A stretch of DNA of 64,000 nt from Segatella copri. GTDB taxonomy: Bacteria > Bacteroidota > Bacteroidia > Bacteroidales > Bacteroidaceae. Position numbers and translations under genes: made by a program. Where the stretch lies: assembly GCF_026015295.1 (NCBI RefSeq), contig NZ_JAPDUW010000001.1, forward strand, positions 2,046,001 to 2,110,000. Reading direction: 5' to 3'. How positions within the stretch are numbered: position 1 is the stretch's first letter; the number at the start of each line of letters is the position of its first letter. A model generated the notes under the pieces. The model saw nothing but the letters and a program-made list of their open reading frames with translations, was not told the DNA's origin and made no database searches. Positions 18,801 to 26,826 of this stretch are shown piece by piece.

Positions 18801-21335
18801 ATGAAACTAAACAACATCAAGCGAACATTCCTAGCTGGCGCTGCCCTGCTCTCAACTATCAGCATGAGCGCAGCCGACAGATTTGTGAATTTCAAGCAAG
18901 GAGACTTGCTACTGAATGCCAATAACCGAGTAGAAATCTACATGGATACCAACGACTGCAAGGGAGTGAGCTATGCTGCTCATGCCCTGCTAAAAGATAT
19001 AAAAAGTGTGAGTGGAGCCACAGCCACCCTCACCTCGGATGCCGGTTTTCTGAAAAAAGCCGACACAGCCCGACCAGCTATCCTCGTAGGTACCATCGGC
19101 CATTCTGCAGCCATCGACCAACTGGTAAAACAGAAGCGCATCAACGGAAATCTACTGAAGGGCAAACGGGAAAAGTTTATCATCACGCTCACAGATGGTC
19201 AGCTCGTCATCGCAGGCAGTGACCGCCGAGGCACCATCTACGGCATCTACGAACTCTCGCAGCAGATGGGCGTATCGCCTTGGTATGACTGGGCAGACGT
19301 GCCTGTAGAGCACCACGATTCCATTTTCGTAAACAAGGGAATCTATACAGATGGAGAACCTGCCGTACGTTATCGCGGCATCTTCCTCAACGACGAGGCA
19401 CCTTGCCTAACGTCATGGGTAAAGAACACCTACGGCACCGGATATGGCGACCACCGTTTCTATCAGCGCGTTTTCGAACTGGTATTGCGACTGAGAGGTA
19501 ACATGATGTGGCCTGCCATGGGGGGCTGGGCTTTCTACGCCGATGACCCTGAAAACGAGAAGACGGCAGATGAGATGGGCGTAGTGATGAGTACTTCCCA
19601 TCATGAGCCGATGGCACGCAACCATCAGGAATACGCCCGCAACCGAAAGGGATGGGGACCTTGGAACTATCAGAAGAACAAGGCTAACCTGCAGAAGTTC
19701 TTCCGTGAGGGAATAGAGCGCATGAAAGGAACCGAACAGATTGTAACCATCGGAATGCGTGGCGACGGCGATGAAGCGATGAGCGAAGAGGCAGATACGA
19801 AGCTGATGACCAACATCATCAACGACCAGCGTAAGATTATCGCGGACGTAACCGGAAAGAAGGTAAGCGAAACCCCACAGGTTTGGGCACTATATAAAGA
19901 GGTATTGGATTACTACGACAAGGGCATGAAGGTGCCTGATGACGTAACCCTCCTGCTCTGCGATGACAACTGGGGTAACGTGCGCCGTGTGCCGAATGCC
20001 AAGGAACGCAAGCACAAAGGCGGTTGGGGCTTATACTATCACGTAGATTACGTAGGTGCTCCAAGAAACTCAAAGATGCTCAACGTTACTCCTGTGCAGA
20101 ATCCTTGGGAGCAGTTGACGCTTGCTTACGAGAATGGCATTGACCGTCTCTGGATTTTCAATGTTGGCGACCTCAAGCCGATGGAATATCCTATCAGCCA
20201 GTTTATGGACATGGCTTGGAATCCACGTAAATACGATGTAAACAACATCACCCACCATACCCGCGACTGGTGCGCACAGCAGTTTGGTGAATCGCAGGCC
20301 GATGAAGCAGCCCGCATTCTTAACCTCATCTGCAAGTACAACGGCCGCTGCACCCCAGAGATGCTCGACAAGAACACCTACAGTCTGGAAAACGGTGAAT
20401 GGCAGGAGGTGGTAAATCAGTATCTCCAGCTCGAAGCCGATGCGCTGCGCCAGTACAACTGTCTGCCGGCATCCTATCACGATGCCTATCGCCAGATCAT
20501 CCTCTTCCCTATCGAGCTGATGAGCAATCTGCACCAGATGTACTTTGCCCAGGCACAGAACCACGCCCTCTACAAGCAGGGCAATCCGAAGGCGAATGTA
20601 TGGGCTGATGAATGCGAACGCCTCTTCAAGCGCGATTCACTCATCTGCGACTATTACAATCATAAGATGGCTGGCGGCAAGTGGAACGGCATGATGACCC
20701 AGAAGCATATCGGCTATAAGAGTTGGAATGATGATTTCGAGAAAGATACCTGTCCAGAACTCTTCCGGGTAACCTCCAAGGATGGAGTGATTATCAGCGA
20801 AAACAACGGCGTGGTAGAAATCGAAGCTCCTTACTATAGCAGCAAGACGGATGCTGCCGAGGCAAAATGGACAGAGATTCCATTCATGGGCAAGAGCGTA
20901 TCGGCAATGACTCTGATGCCATATACTAAGAGTGTAAAGGGAGCCAGCATCACTTACAAGTTTAAGATGCAAGTTAGCAAAACTTCGGATGGCAAGGCAT
21001 TTAATGGCAAGCAGAAGATTCGCATTCATGTGATTACCAAATCAACCTTGGATTATCTCAACAAGGGCGGCTTAACCTATGGTGTAAGTTTAGATGGCGC
21101 TTCTCCTGTAGAGGTTAACTTCAACAAAGATTTGAACGAGAAGCCGGAGAACATCTACAATATTTATTATCCAACGATAGCCACTCGCATCGTGGACAAG
21201 GTGATAGAGCTAGAGCTGCCAGCCTCATCCGATGGCATCCACACCCTCACCCTCACTCCTAACGACCCAGCCATCGTCTTCGAGAAAATCGTGATTGATG
21301 GAAGAGGAGGGAAAAAGAGAGTCAAGGTGATTTAA
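18801..21335 (+). CDS. Secreted glycoside hydrolase family 115 (xylan alpha-1,2-glucuronidase)
   Basis: 844 residues with a signal peptide (FLAGAALLSTISMSAADR). The GH115 pattern is visible: GIYELSQQMGVSPWYDWADVPV, YRGIFLNDEAPCLTSWVKNTYGTGYGDHRFYQRVFELVLRLRGNMMWPAMGG, MGVVMSTSHHEPMARN and DDVTLLLCDDNWGNVRRVP, all matching the catalytic core. A beta-rich C-terminal domain follows (about 660-844). GH115 enzymes remove 4-O-methyl-glucuronic acid side chains from glucuronoxylan. The gene has its own promoter and terminator and is about 35 kb from the SusCD/GH3 locus, so it is not part of a classical locus in this window. A degraded piece of a second GH115 gene lies at 24072-24167. Confidence 0.92.
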   Translation: MKLNNIKRTFLAGAALLSTISMSAADRFVNFKQGDLLLNANNRVEIYMDTNDCKGVSYAAHALLKDIKSVSGATATLTSDAGFLKKADTARPAILVGTIGHSAAIDQLVKQKRINGNLLKGKREKFIITLTDGQLVIAGSDRRGTIYGIYELSQQMGVSPWYDWADVPVEHHDSIFVNKGIYTDGEPAVRYRGIFLNDEAPCLTSWVKNTYGTGYGDHRFYQRVFELVLRLRGNMMWPAMGGWAFYADDPENEKTADEMGVVMSTSHHEPMARNHQEYARNRKGWGPWNYQKNKANLQKFFREGIERMKGTEQIVTIGMRGDGDEAMSEEADTKLMTNIINDQRKIIADVTGKKVSETPQVWALYKEVLDYYDKGMKVPDDVTLLLCDDNWGNVRRVPNAKERKHKGGWGLYYHVDYVGAPRNSKMLNVTPVQNPWEQLTLAYENGIDRLWIFNVGDLKPMEYPISQFMDMAWNPRKYDVNNITHHTRDWCAQQFGESQADEAARILNLICKYNGRCTPEMLDKNTYSLENGEWQEVVNQYLQLEADALRQYNCLPASYHDAYRQIILFPIELMSNLHQMYFAQAQNHALYKQGNPKANVWADECERLFKRDSLICDYYNHKMAGGKWNGMMTQKHIGYKSWNDDFEKDTCPELFRVTSKDGVIISENNGVVEIEAPYYSSKTDAAEAKWTEIPFMGKSVSAMTLMPYTKSVKGASITYKFKMQVSKTSDGKAFNGKQKIRIHVITKSTLDYLNKGGLTYGVSLDGASPVEVNFNKDLNEKPENIYNIYYPTIATRIVDKVIELELPASSDGIHTLTLTPNDPAIVFEKIVIDGRGGKKRVKVI

Positions 21336-21357
21336 AGGTAGCATATAATAAAAGGTA

Positions 21358-21396
21358 TAGGCACGCACCCACGAAAGGATGCGTGCCTATTCTTTT
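21358..21396 (+). terminator. Terminator of the GH115 gene
   Basis: Perfect 10-bp arms, taggcacgca (21358-21367) and tgcgtgccta (21380-21389), then ttcttttt. Confidence 0.85.
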
Positions 21397-21563
21397 TACG
21401 CAAACTATCACTATCTTCTTATGTTCCATACTTCGTAGCATTCATTTTTACATAAACAATCACAATAGTAACAAATAAATGAAAAAAAAGAGTATTTTTT
21501 AAATCTTTTTTGAGAAATATACGTTTATATGAGTAAAGTTAGAAACATAAAAACAAGAAACGA

Positions 21564-22073
21564 ATGAATATAGACAACCCAAAACTCATAAAACAACTGG
21601 AGAGTCTTGTCGACAATCGGCAAGACTGGCTATTTCGTTTTGCCTATATTCGAATCGGGCAACGTGAGGATGCAGAAGATATTGTGCAAGAGGTGCTGCT
21701 TGCAGCTTTCAAGAAACTGAAAGAAGGGCAACAAGTGGAAGAGTTGGACCGCTACATCATTCGCTCTGTTAGCAACGCATGCCGAGACTACTTGCGCAAA
21801 AAACGTCCGCAAATCATTGCTATCAATGAAGCGGCAAGCATACCTAACAGCAATGGTGACAAACAAATACACGAGGAATTTCTCAGAATATCAAAACTGC
21901 TGGAAGATATTCCACAGGAGCAAGCGGAAATCGTAAGAATGAAATGTTACGACAACTTGACGTTCCGAGAGATAGCCGAACTGGAGGAGATACCAGAAGC
22001 TACCGTGAAATCTCGCTATCGCTATGCCATCCAACATATCCAACAACGACTCAGAAAGGAGAAAAGTATATGA
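21564..22073 (+). CDS. ECF-type RNA polymerase sigma factor
   Basis: 169 residues. Region 2 (YIRIGQREDAEDIVQEVLLAAFKKL, with the DAEDIVQEV core) and region 4 (AEIVRMKCYDNLTFREIAELEEIPEATVKSRYRYAIQHIQQRL) are clear. Extracytoplasmic-function sigma factors redirect polymerase upon envelope signals. The stop overlaps the ATG of the next gene by ATGA, so sigma factor and regulator are translationally coupled. No consensus TAnnTTTG promoter is seen in the 166 bp upstream, which would fit autoregulation by the ECF sigma factor; this is an inference. Confidence 0.93.
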   Translation: MNIDNPKLIKQLESLVDNRQDWLFRFAYIRIGQREDAEDIVQEVLLAAFKKLKEGQQVEELDRYIIRSVSNACRDYLRKKRPQIIAINEAASIPNSNGDKQIHEEFLRISKLLEDIPQEQAEIVRMKCYDNLTFREIAELEEIPEATVKSRYRYAIQHIQQRLRKEKSI

Positions 22074-22675
22074 AAGATCAAATGAACATCCATAATGACA
22101 AAGGATTTGAGGATATAGAGCAACTGCTCCAACCTCAATGTGATTTCCATGCCTCCTCCCAAACCAAGCAACAAGTAATAGAGAAGGCAAGGAAGAGCTT
22201 GGTCAGCCATCGCACCTTGCGTATCTTTCCATGGATTTGCGCAGCATGCGTGGCTGGCATCATCGCTATCATCCTGCAACCACCCAAGGATACCACTTCT
22301 GCGTCGGGCAATGCGACAATGGCTGTGAGAAAGGCTACACAGCCGATGCAAAAAGCTATGATGCAAGAAAAGAATTTGACGGCAGAAAAGGAAAATACAG
22401 CAGAAAAAGCCATCACAGAAGAGAGCAGGACATACGAGAAGAAAAAGACTTTCGCCAAGCTCAATGCTCCCAAAAGGGAGGCTAAACCTAAAGCTGAGTT
22501 TGGAGATGACATGCCAGACACCGAAGAAAAAGGTCTGGTACTCTTCCCTATGTCAACCTTGCCCGAAGAGCATCTTTTCAAAATGCAGACAGCAGAAGCT
22601 CAAGCCACTACAAGCAATGCCGTGCAAAGTGAGGATGACCGCCAACAAATACGGCGAATCACCGTAAAACTCTAA
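22070..22675 (+). CDS. Putative anti-sigma factor, single-pass membrane protein
   Basis: 201 residues from ATG 22070. The frame is open further upstream, but the ATGA overlap with the sigma stop supports this start. It has a short cytoplasmic N-terminus (about 45 residues), one membrane helix (TLRIFPWICAACVAGIIAIIL, about 44-64), and a Lys/Glu/Ala-rich extracytoplasmic part. There is no zinc-binding HxxxCxxC anti-sigma motif, so the assignment rests on position (directly after the sigma gene) and topology. The probable role is to hold the sigma factor at the membrane until a signal arrives. Confidence 0.7.
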   Translation: MKDQMNIHNDKGFEDIEQLLQPQCDFHASSQTKQQVIEKARKSLVSHRTLRIFPWICAACVAGIIAIILQPPKDTTSASGNATMAVRKATQPMQKAMMQEKNLTAEKENTAEKAITEESRTYEKKKTFAKLNAPKREAKPKAEFGDDMPDTEEKGLVLFPMSTLPEEHLFKMQTAEAQATTSNAVQSEDDRQQIRRITVKL

Positions 22676-22719
22676 AGAATATATATATAATAAGGTATAA
22701 ACATTAAAGAACAAAGAAC

Positions 22720-23952
22720 ATGAAAAAGTATATCATATATTTATTACTCATGATGTTCTCATCAATGGGAGCACAGGCACAAAAGTCTTATTTCAAAGAG
22801 GCTTTGGAGAAATTGGTAAGCAACAAGGCGTTCACCATGAATCAATCAGGAGCAAAAAATGAGGTTGGTGACACAGCACAATGGAGTTGGAAAAAATATC
22901 GCTTTAAAACTCTCAAGAAAGACAAGTTTCTCAAGGAACTGGACAGAATCAACAAGGCTTTTCAAAAAGATTGCAATCAGCCTGTAACTGACTTTTACTA
23001 TATGGTAGATGGAAACAACAACCCACTGGAGAGATGGATGAACTTTGACATATCTGTAGGCAACGACCTTATTATGGTTGGAAATTTCTCGGCATATAGC
23101 GTCCTTATCAATCGCCAACAAATGGGTCACTCTGGCATGCGCAGAGTCTGTGCCATAGAATGGGGCCATATCATAGAGAATGGTTTGGTTAACGAAAAAG
23201 GCTATGAAGGAAACATCTGCATCGTAGAAGGAAAAGCTCCTTTAAACAAGCACCGCGTAGCTGACGAAATAAAACAGCAACCATATAATGCCGTCCACTA
23301 TACAGGTGTTCTTACCCCAATAGACACCCAAGAAGAAAAGGCTGCTCCAAAAGAAGAGACTAAAGAAGAAAAAGAAGTGCCTAATGAGCAATTGACCAAG
23401 ATGCTAAAAGATGCTCAGACCAACCTGAAAGGCAACTTTGAGATTATTGGCAAGCGTGACCCTGAACTTTGGGACCGTGGCTATTTTATCTGTTACAAAG
23501 ACGAAACAGATATGTATGTAGAACCCATCCTTGTGGCTACCAACGGCACTAACTTCTCATACAAGCACGACCTGAAGGACATTACCATGGGAAGAGTGAG
23601 AGCACTGATGAAAGATGGAACCATCTGCTCGGAATGGATAGACATTCCTTTTGTACCAGGAGAGATAGCAGAGCTAAGCGTACACAATGGTTACTACAGC
23701 CTCACAGGATCAAGTTTCTATAAGCAGTGGGTGGAAGAGGAAAGCAAGAACCATGATGGCTGGGACGAGCGCAAGTATACGGCTTACGCACTCAGCAATA
23801 TCCATTCTCCTGGCATCATCTGCTATCTGTTCTATCAGCATTTGATAAAAGGTTCTTCGAATCAAAAGAAAATATTCAAAGCCCTCCCAACAACTCTACA
23901 AGAGAATCATGTGGGTCGCTTTATCAAAAAGTATATGAACAATAAATTATAA
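22720..23952 (+). CDS. Exported protein of unknown function in the ECF sigma operon
   Basis: 410 residues with a signal peptide (MKKYIIYLLLMMFSSMGAQAQ). The N-terminal half (about 22-200) resembles small secreted DUF-type proteins that occur with sigma/anti-sigma pairs; I do not recognise a named domain. A charged linker (EEKAAPKEETKEEKEVPNEQ, about 205-225) leads to a second half with LKDITMGRVRALMKDGTICSEWIDIPFVPGE, which looks like a beta domain. It follows the anti-sigma-like gene by 44 bp and ends at a hairpin (24023), so the three genes form an operon. It may be the sensor or the main output of the system; both are speculation. Confidence 0.7.
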   Translation: MKKYIIYLLLMMFSSMGAQAQKSYFKEALEKLVSNKAFTMNQSGAKNEVGDTAQWSWKKYRFKTLKKDKFLKELDRINKAFQKDCNQPVTDFYYMVDGNNNPLERWMNFDISVGNDLIMVGNFSAYSVLINRQQMGHSGMRRVCAIEWGHIIENGLVNEKGYEGNICIVEGKAPLNKHRVADEIKQQPYNAVHYTGVLTPIDTQEEKAAPKEETKEEKEVPNEQLTKMLKDAQTNLKGNFEIIGKRDPELWDRGYFICYKDETDMYVEPILVATNGTNFSYKHDLKDITMGRVRALMKDGTICSEWIDIPFVPGEIAELSVHNGYYSLTGSSFYKQWVEEESKNHDGWDERKYTAYALSNIHSPGIICYLFYQHLIKGSSNQKKIFKALPTTLQENHVGRFIKKYMNNKL

Positions 23953-24022
23953 AAATCTCAACTTTCAGTCACATTCATTTAATACATATGTGATGTAAGA
24001 AAGGACATACTGCATAGAACCC

Positions 24023-24061
24023 AATGCCACCTCTATCAGTTTTGATGGAGATGGCATTTTT
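24023..24061 (+). terminator. Terminator of the ECF operon
   Basis: The arms aatgccacctctatca and gatggagatggcatt pair with two mismatches; ttttt follows. Confidence 0.75.
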
Positions 24062-24071
24062 GCTTCAAATT

Positions 24072-24167
24072 AGCGCATCCCCAATAGAGGTAAATTTCAA
24101 TGCCGACATGAATGAGAAGCCAGAGAACATCTACAGCATTTACTATCCTACGATAACCACTCGATGA
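24072..24167 (+). pseudogene. Remnant of a second GH115 gene
   Basis: Translated in frame from 24072, this gives ASPIEVNFNADMNEKPENIY and then SIYYPTITTR before a stop. It aligns with residues ASPVEVNFNKDLNEKPENIYNIYYPTIATRI of the intact GH115 protein at 18801-21335 (its C-terminal domain). I see about 30 matching codons and DNA identity in the range of three quarters, so this is an old paralogue, not a recent duplication. Nothing before or after it resembles GH115. Confidence 0.8.
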
Positions 24168-24183
24168 GTAATTTCTATCATTT

Positions 24184-24235
24184 TTACTCATTCAGAATGA
24201 GTAATTCTGAGCAAAAACACTCATTTCGAATGAGT
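24184..24235. repeat. Pair of AATGAGT palindromes
   Basis: ttactcatt-cag-aatgagtaa (24184-24204) and actcatt-tcg-aatgagt (24219-24235). They may be hairpins or protein-binding sites. Confidence 0.6.
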
Positions 24236-24290
24236 ATTTCTTGAAATTGGAAAGGATGAGATGGATGGTAATAATGTTGCGACTTATATG

Positions 24291-24378
24291 ATGCAAGGAA
24301 GCAACCATAACGGTGCAAGGAAGCAACCATAACGGTGCAAGGAAGCAATTATAACGATGCAAGAAAGCAATTATAACA
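24291..24378. repeat. Tandem array, 4 x 22 bp
   Basis: Units begin at 24291, 24313, 24335 and 24357. Each has the core TGCAAGGAAGCAA (last copy TGCAAGAAAGCAA) followed by CCATAACG or TTATAACG/A. The period is exactly 22 bp. It lies 0.2 kb upstream of the HU-like gene. Confidence 0.9.
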
Positions 24379-24519
24379 ATTGCGTGACATTTGTCATGCG
24401 ATTATACGACACTTATCATATGGTCGGATGACAAATGCCGTATAATCACATGACATATACCAATGTTTAAATAAACCTAATAGTTTACACCAAAAGATAC
24501 AAGTTATCACATTATTATA

Positions 24520-24528
24520 TATATTTGC
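24520..24528 (+). promoter_or_regulatory. Promoter -7 element of the HU-like gene
   Basis: TATATTTGC fits TAnnTTTGC, 61 bp before the ATG at 24589. Confidence 0.6.
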
Positions 24529-24588
24529 ATCATCTTTCATAGAAGACAAAGAATATAGAAAACAACGAACCATCAAACAACAAGAAAT

Positions 24589-25188
24589 ATGGAACTGAAA
24601 TACGACATTTACATGCTCAACAATGCCCAGGGCACAGGAGAAAAGCGCCAATACATTCGTATCGTGCAGCATGAACCTATGACCGAGAAGCAACTGCAAG
24701 AGAAAATCCAGAGCCGTTGCTCACTCACCAAGGGAGATGTGGCTGCGGTGTTGGCAGAGCTTCATGACCTTTTGGTGGAAGAATTCTCCATGGGACGCCG
24801 CTTTTACATCCCAGAAATAGGCTACTTCTCCATGTCGGCTAGCCTAGAGATGCCAGAGGAGAATCCAGACAAGAAGATTACGGGCAAGGAAGTACGCATC
24901 ACCGGCATCAACTTCCGACCAGAAGGTAAGCTAATGGAGGAAGTACAGCGCAACGTCCATTTCGTCCGCTCCCGCTATTCCAACCAATCTACAAAATACT
25001 CCGAGGAAAAGATGTTAGAGAATATCAAGGAGTATCTTCAAAAGAATCGTTACATCACCACTCGCATCATGCGCATCCACTTCGGCTTGACTCCTTACAT
25101 GGCACAGAAGTGGCTCACTCATTTCTGCGAGAAGGGTATCATGGTGAAGGAAGGAACACCCCATGCGCCTATCTATTTTCTAAAGTAA
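24589..25188 (+). CDS. HU/IHF-like DNA-binding protein with C-terminal winged helix
   Basis: 199 residues. The N-terminal half (about 1-120) has the pattern of the Bacteroidota HU-like family (…LTKGDVAAVLAELHDLLVEEFSMGRRFYIPEIGYFSMSAS…ITGINFRPEGKLMEEVQ), related to HU/IHF but with a divergent arm. The C-terminal 65 residues (YSEEKMLENIKEYLQKNRYITTRIMRIHFGLTPYMAQKWLTHFCEKGIMVKEG) look like a winged-helix domain with a recognition helix in YMAQKWLTHFC. It probably binds DNA as a nucleoid-associated or regulatory protein. It lies near the 22-bp array. A 50-bp gap separates it from the truncated DUF6361 gene. Confidence 0.75.
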   Translation: MELKYDIYMLNNAQGTGEKRQYIRIVQHEPMTEKQLQEKIQSRCSLTKGDVAAVLAELHDLLVEEFSMGRRFYIPEIGYFSMSASLEMPEENPDKKITGKEVRITGINFRPEGKLMEEVQRNVHFVRSRYSNQSTKYSEEKMLENIKEYLQKNRYITTRIMRIHFGLTPYMAQKWLTHFCEKGIMVKEGTPHAPIYFLK

Positions 25189-25238
25189 CAAAGGCAGCTT
25201 TTTCCATTCTCCTTTCACCATAAACAAAAGAAATAAGA

Positions 25239-25646
25239 ATGAAATTAGGATTCATAAACTTCAGCACAGAGGAACAACTTAAAATGCACCAAGTAATGCA
25301 AGCCATCCAAGAGCATCAAGCAATTGACGAACTTGGACTGGGGCGCATTCGCGATGCCTTTTCCAACAAGTTGTTTCCTGGAATCTCTACTTTACATAAT
25401 AGAGCAAAATACTATGCCATACTCCCTTCTCTTTTTTTGGAAGCAGAGAAAGGAACATACAAAAGTGCAAACGAAGTAAGAGCCAAGGTATTGAATCTGG
25501 AGATAGAATTGACTCGTCAACTATTGCGAGGTACAGAACCAGCCAACAACTGGGGAATAACAGGAAGTAGTGTAATCGATGCGGCAGAAGCCGAGAATAG
25601 TTTCTCTATAAAAGTGCCGATAGTGGTGCCAAAAGTCGTTTTTTAA
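25239..25646 (+). pseudogene. Truncated DUF6361-family gene
   Basis: 135 residues. The first 110 (MKLGFINFSTEEQLKMHQVM…ELGLGRIRDAFSNKLFPGISTLHNRAKYYAILP) match the N-terminal part of DUF6361 proteins, which are normally several hundred residues long. From about residue 120 the reading frame runs into an inverted repeat and ends as KVPIVVPKVVF, coded by the left arm of that repeat. The rest of the gene is absent, so I infer a 3' deletion or insertion junction. The family has no established function that I know of; some members lie near defence genes. Calling it DUF6361 is from memory of the family pattern. Confidence 0.65.
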
Positions 25647-25676
25647 AGCACTTTTGGCACCACTATCGGCACTTTT
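25610..25676. repeat. Perfect 27-bp inverted repeat at the end of the truncated gene
   Basis: The arms 25610-25636 and 25650-25676 are exact reverse complements (core GCCGATAGTGGTGCC / GGCACCACTATCGGC) with a 13-bp loop and a T-run behind the right arm. It could be a terminator, a transposon end pair or a small palindromic element. The stop codon of the truncated DUF6361 gene (25644-25646) lies in the loop. Confidence 0.9.
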
Positions 25677-25769
25677 TCCATTGATTTTATCCAATCAATT
25701 GGACAAAAAGAGAATCAACCTCTCTGATACTAACAATGGAATCATGAAATAAAAGGGGAAAGTGCCAAA

Positions 25770-26657
25770 TCACTTTCCCTCTTTCTCCTCCATCCATTCT
25801 TCCAACACCTTGCAATATTCATCGTTTTGCTCGGCAAATGGCATGTGTCGGGCTCCTACGAAGAGATGCCACTTGGAATCTTGGATACCATCATAAAGTG
25901 TCTTTGCTACCAATGGAGTACAGAGGTCGTTGGTGCCACTCATCACCAAGCAAGGCACTTGGATATCGCCCAGACAGTCGGTGTAATCATAATCACGGAG
26001 CGTACCAGTAGGGGTGTATTCATTTGGTCCCCATCCATAGAGATAAGCCTCAGCACCTGCACGCTTCTTTCGGCGAAGGCACTCTGGGCTGTCTTCCGTT
26101 ACCTCTCCTGCACAATGCAAGAGCATGAAGTGCTCATTCGCCTTGGCATACGCCTCGCTCGAAAAGTCATCCTTCGCCTCAGCCTCAGCGATGGCACGCT
26201 GGTCTTCCTCCGACATAAACTTAATCATGCGATGTTGCTCACTTGCCCAAAGCTTGCTGCTCGAAAGAGTGCTGCTGAGGATGGCTGACTTCACGCCCTT
26301 TGCTTGCTTCTCTATCAGATAAATGATGGCGAGCATGCCACCCCACGACTGTCCCAAGAGATGAAAATGGTCGATGTGGAGATAGTCGATGAGCACACAG
26401 AGTTCGTTGAGCCAAGTCTCAGGAGTCCAGAGTTCGGGATGTCCCTCCACAAATGAGTTGCCACAGCCCAACTGGTCGTACATGATGACAGCTCTACCTG
26501 ATTCCGCTACCCTATCCAATAGCTCGAAATAGTTGTGGGTACTGCCTGGTCCACCATGCAAGAGGATGATAGGGCTCTTGCCCTCCTCTGTTTTACCTAC
26601 GATACGATAATATGTTTGATAGCCCATGAAGGGCATATATCCTTCCTTGATTTCCAT
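25770..26657 (-). CDS. pip: Proline iminopeptidase-like alpha/beta hydrolase
   Basis: 295 residues starting at ATG 26657 (MEIKEGYMPFMGYQTYYRIVG). A longer frame begins with TTG at 26690 but that lies inside the promoter -7 element. The oxyanion motif HGGPGSTHNYFELLD and the nucleophile elbow GQSWGG (Ser of LLGQSWGGMLAI) match peptidase family S33. LVMSGTNDLCTP carries the acidic residue and GARHMPF the catalytic histidine. These enzymes release N-terminal proline from short peptides; tricorn-interacting factor F1-type specificity is possible. No signal peptide is evident, so it is cytosolic. Monocistronic. Confidence 0.88.
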   Translation of the reverse strand: MEIKEGYMPFMGYQTYYRIVGKTEEGKSPIILLHGGPGSTHNYFELLDRVAESGRAVIMYDQLGCGNSFVEGHPELWTPETWLNELCVLIDYLHIDHFHLLGQSWGGMLAIIYLIEKQAKGVKSAILSSTLSSSKLWASEQHRMIKFMSEEDQRAIAEAEAKDDFSSEAYAKANEHFMLLHCAGEVTEDSPECLRRKKRAGAEAYLYGWGPNEYTPTGTLRDYDYTDCLGDIQVPCLVMSGTNDLCTPLVAKTLYDGIQDSKWHLFVGARHMPFAEQNDEYCKVLEEWMEEKEGK

Positions 26658-26686
26658 TGTCTTCAAATGTTTATATATTATAATGT

Positions 26687-26695
26687 GCAAAAATA
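26687..26695 (-). promoter_or_regulatory. Promoter -7 element for the iminopeptidase gene
   Basis: On the minus strand it reads TATTTTTGC. It decides the start codon, since the alternative TTG (26690) is within it. Confidence 0.6.
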
Positions 26696-26779
26696 TAAAA
26701 AATATGGCAATTAAACAAATATATCTTGCTTATTTTATCAAAAGAACTTAAATAATTTGGCTGTTTCTAGCTAATGCAA

Positions 26780-26788
26780 TATCTTTGC
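26780..26788 (+). promoter_or_regulatory. Promoter of the riboflavin synthase gene
   Basis: TATCTTTGC with TTTG at 26756-26759 and a 20-bp spacer, a textbook Bacteroidetes promoter. No FMN-riboswitch-like sequence lies between it and the start codon. Confidence 0.85.
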
Positions 26789-26826
26789 ATTCTAAATAAT
26801 AATGAAACCAAATAAAAATAGAATAT

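Larger units (their letters stand above)
23953..24588. other. Gene-poor interval with a terminator, a GH115 remnant, palindromes and a tandem array
   Basis: The 636 bp contain no convincing intact gene. In order: the terminator at 24023; a GH115 fragment (24072-24167); two palindromes built on AATGAGT (24184-24204 and 24219-24235); the 22-bp array (24291-24378); and a segment (24388-24450) with TTATACG/CGTATAA and CATTTGTCAT/ATGACAAATG partner sequences, which is potentially foldable. The HU-like gene's promoter closes the interval. Confidence 0.7.

Noticed and set aside
24291..24378. Reading the 4 x 22-bp array as plasmid iterons
   Set aside because: No replication protein gene is nearby; the location is chromosomal.
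26658..26690. TTG start giving a longer iminopeptidase
   Set aside because: The codon overlaps the promoter -7 element; ATG 26657 is a better start.
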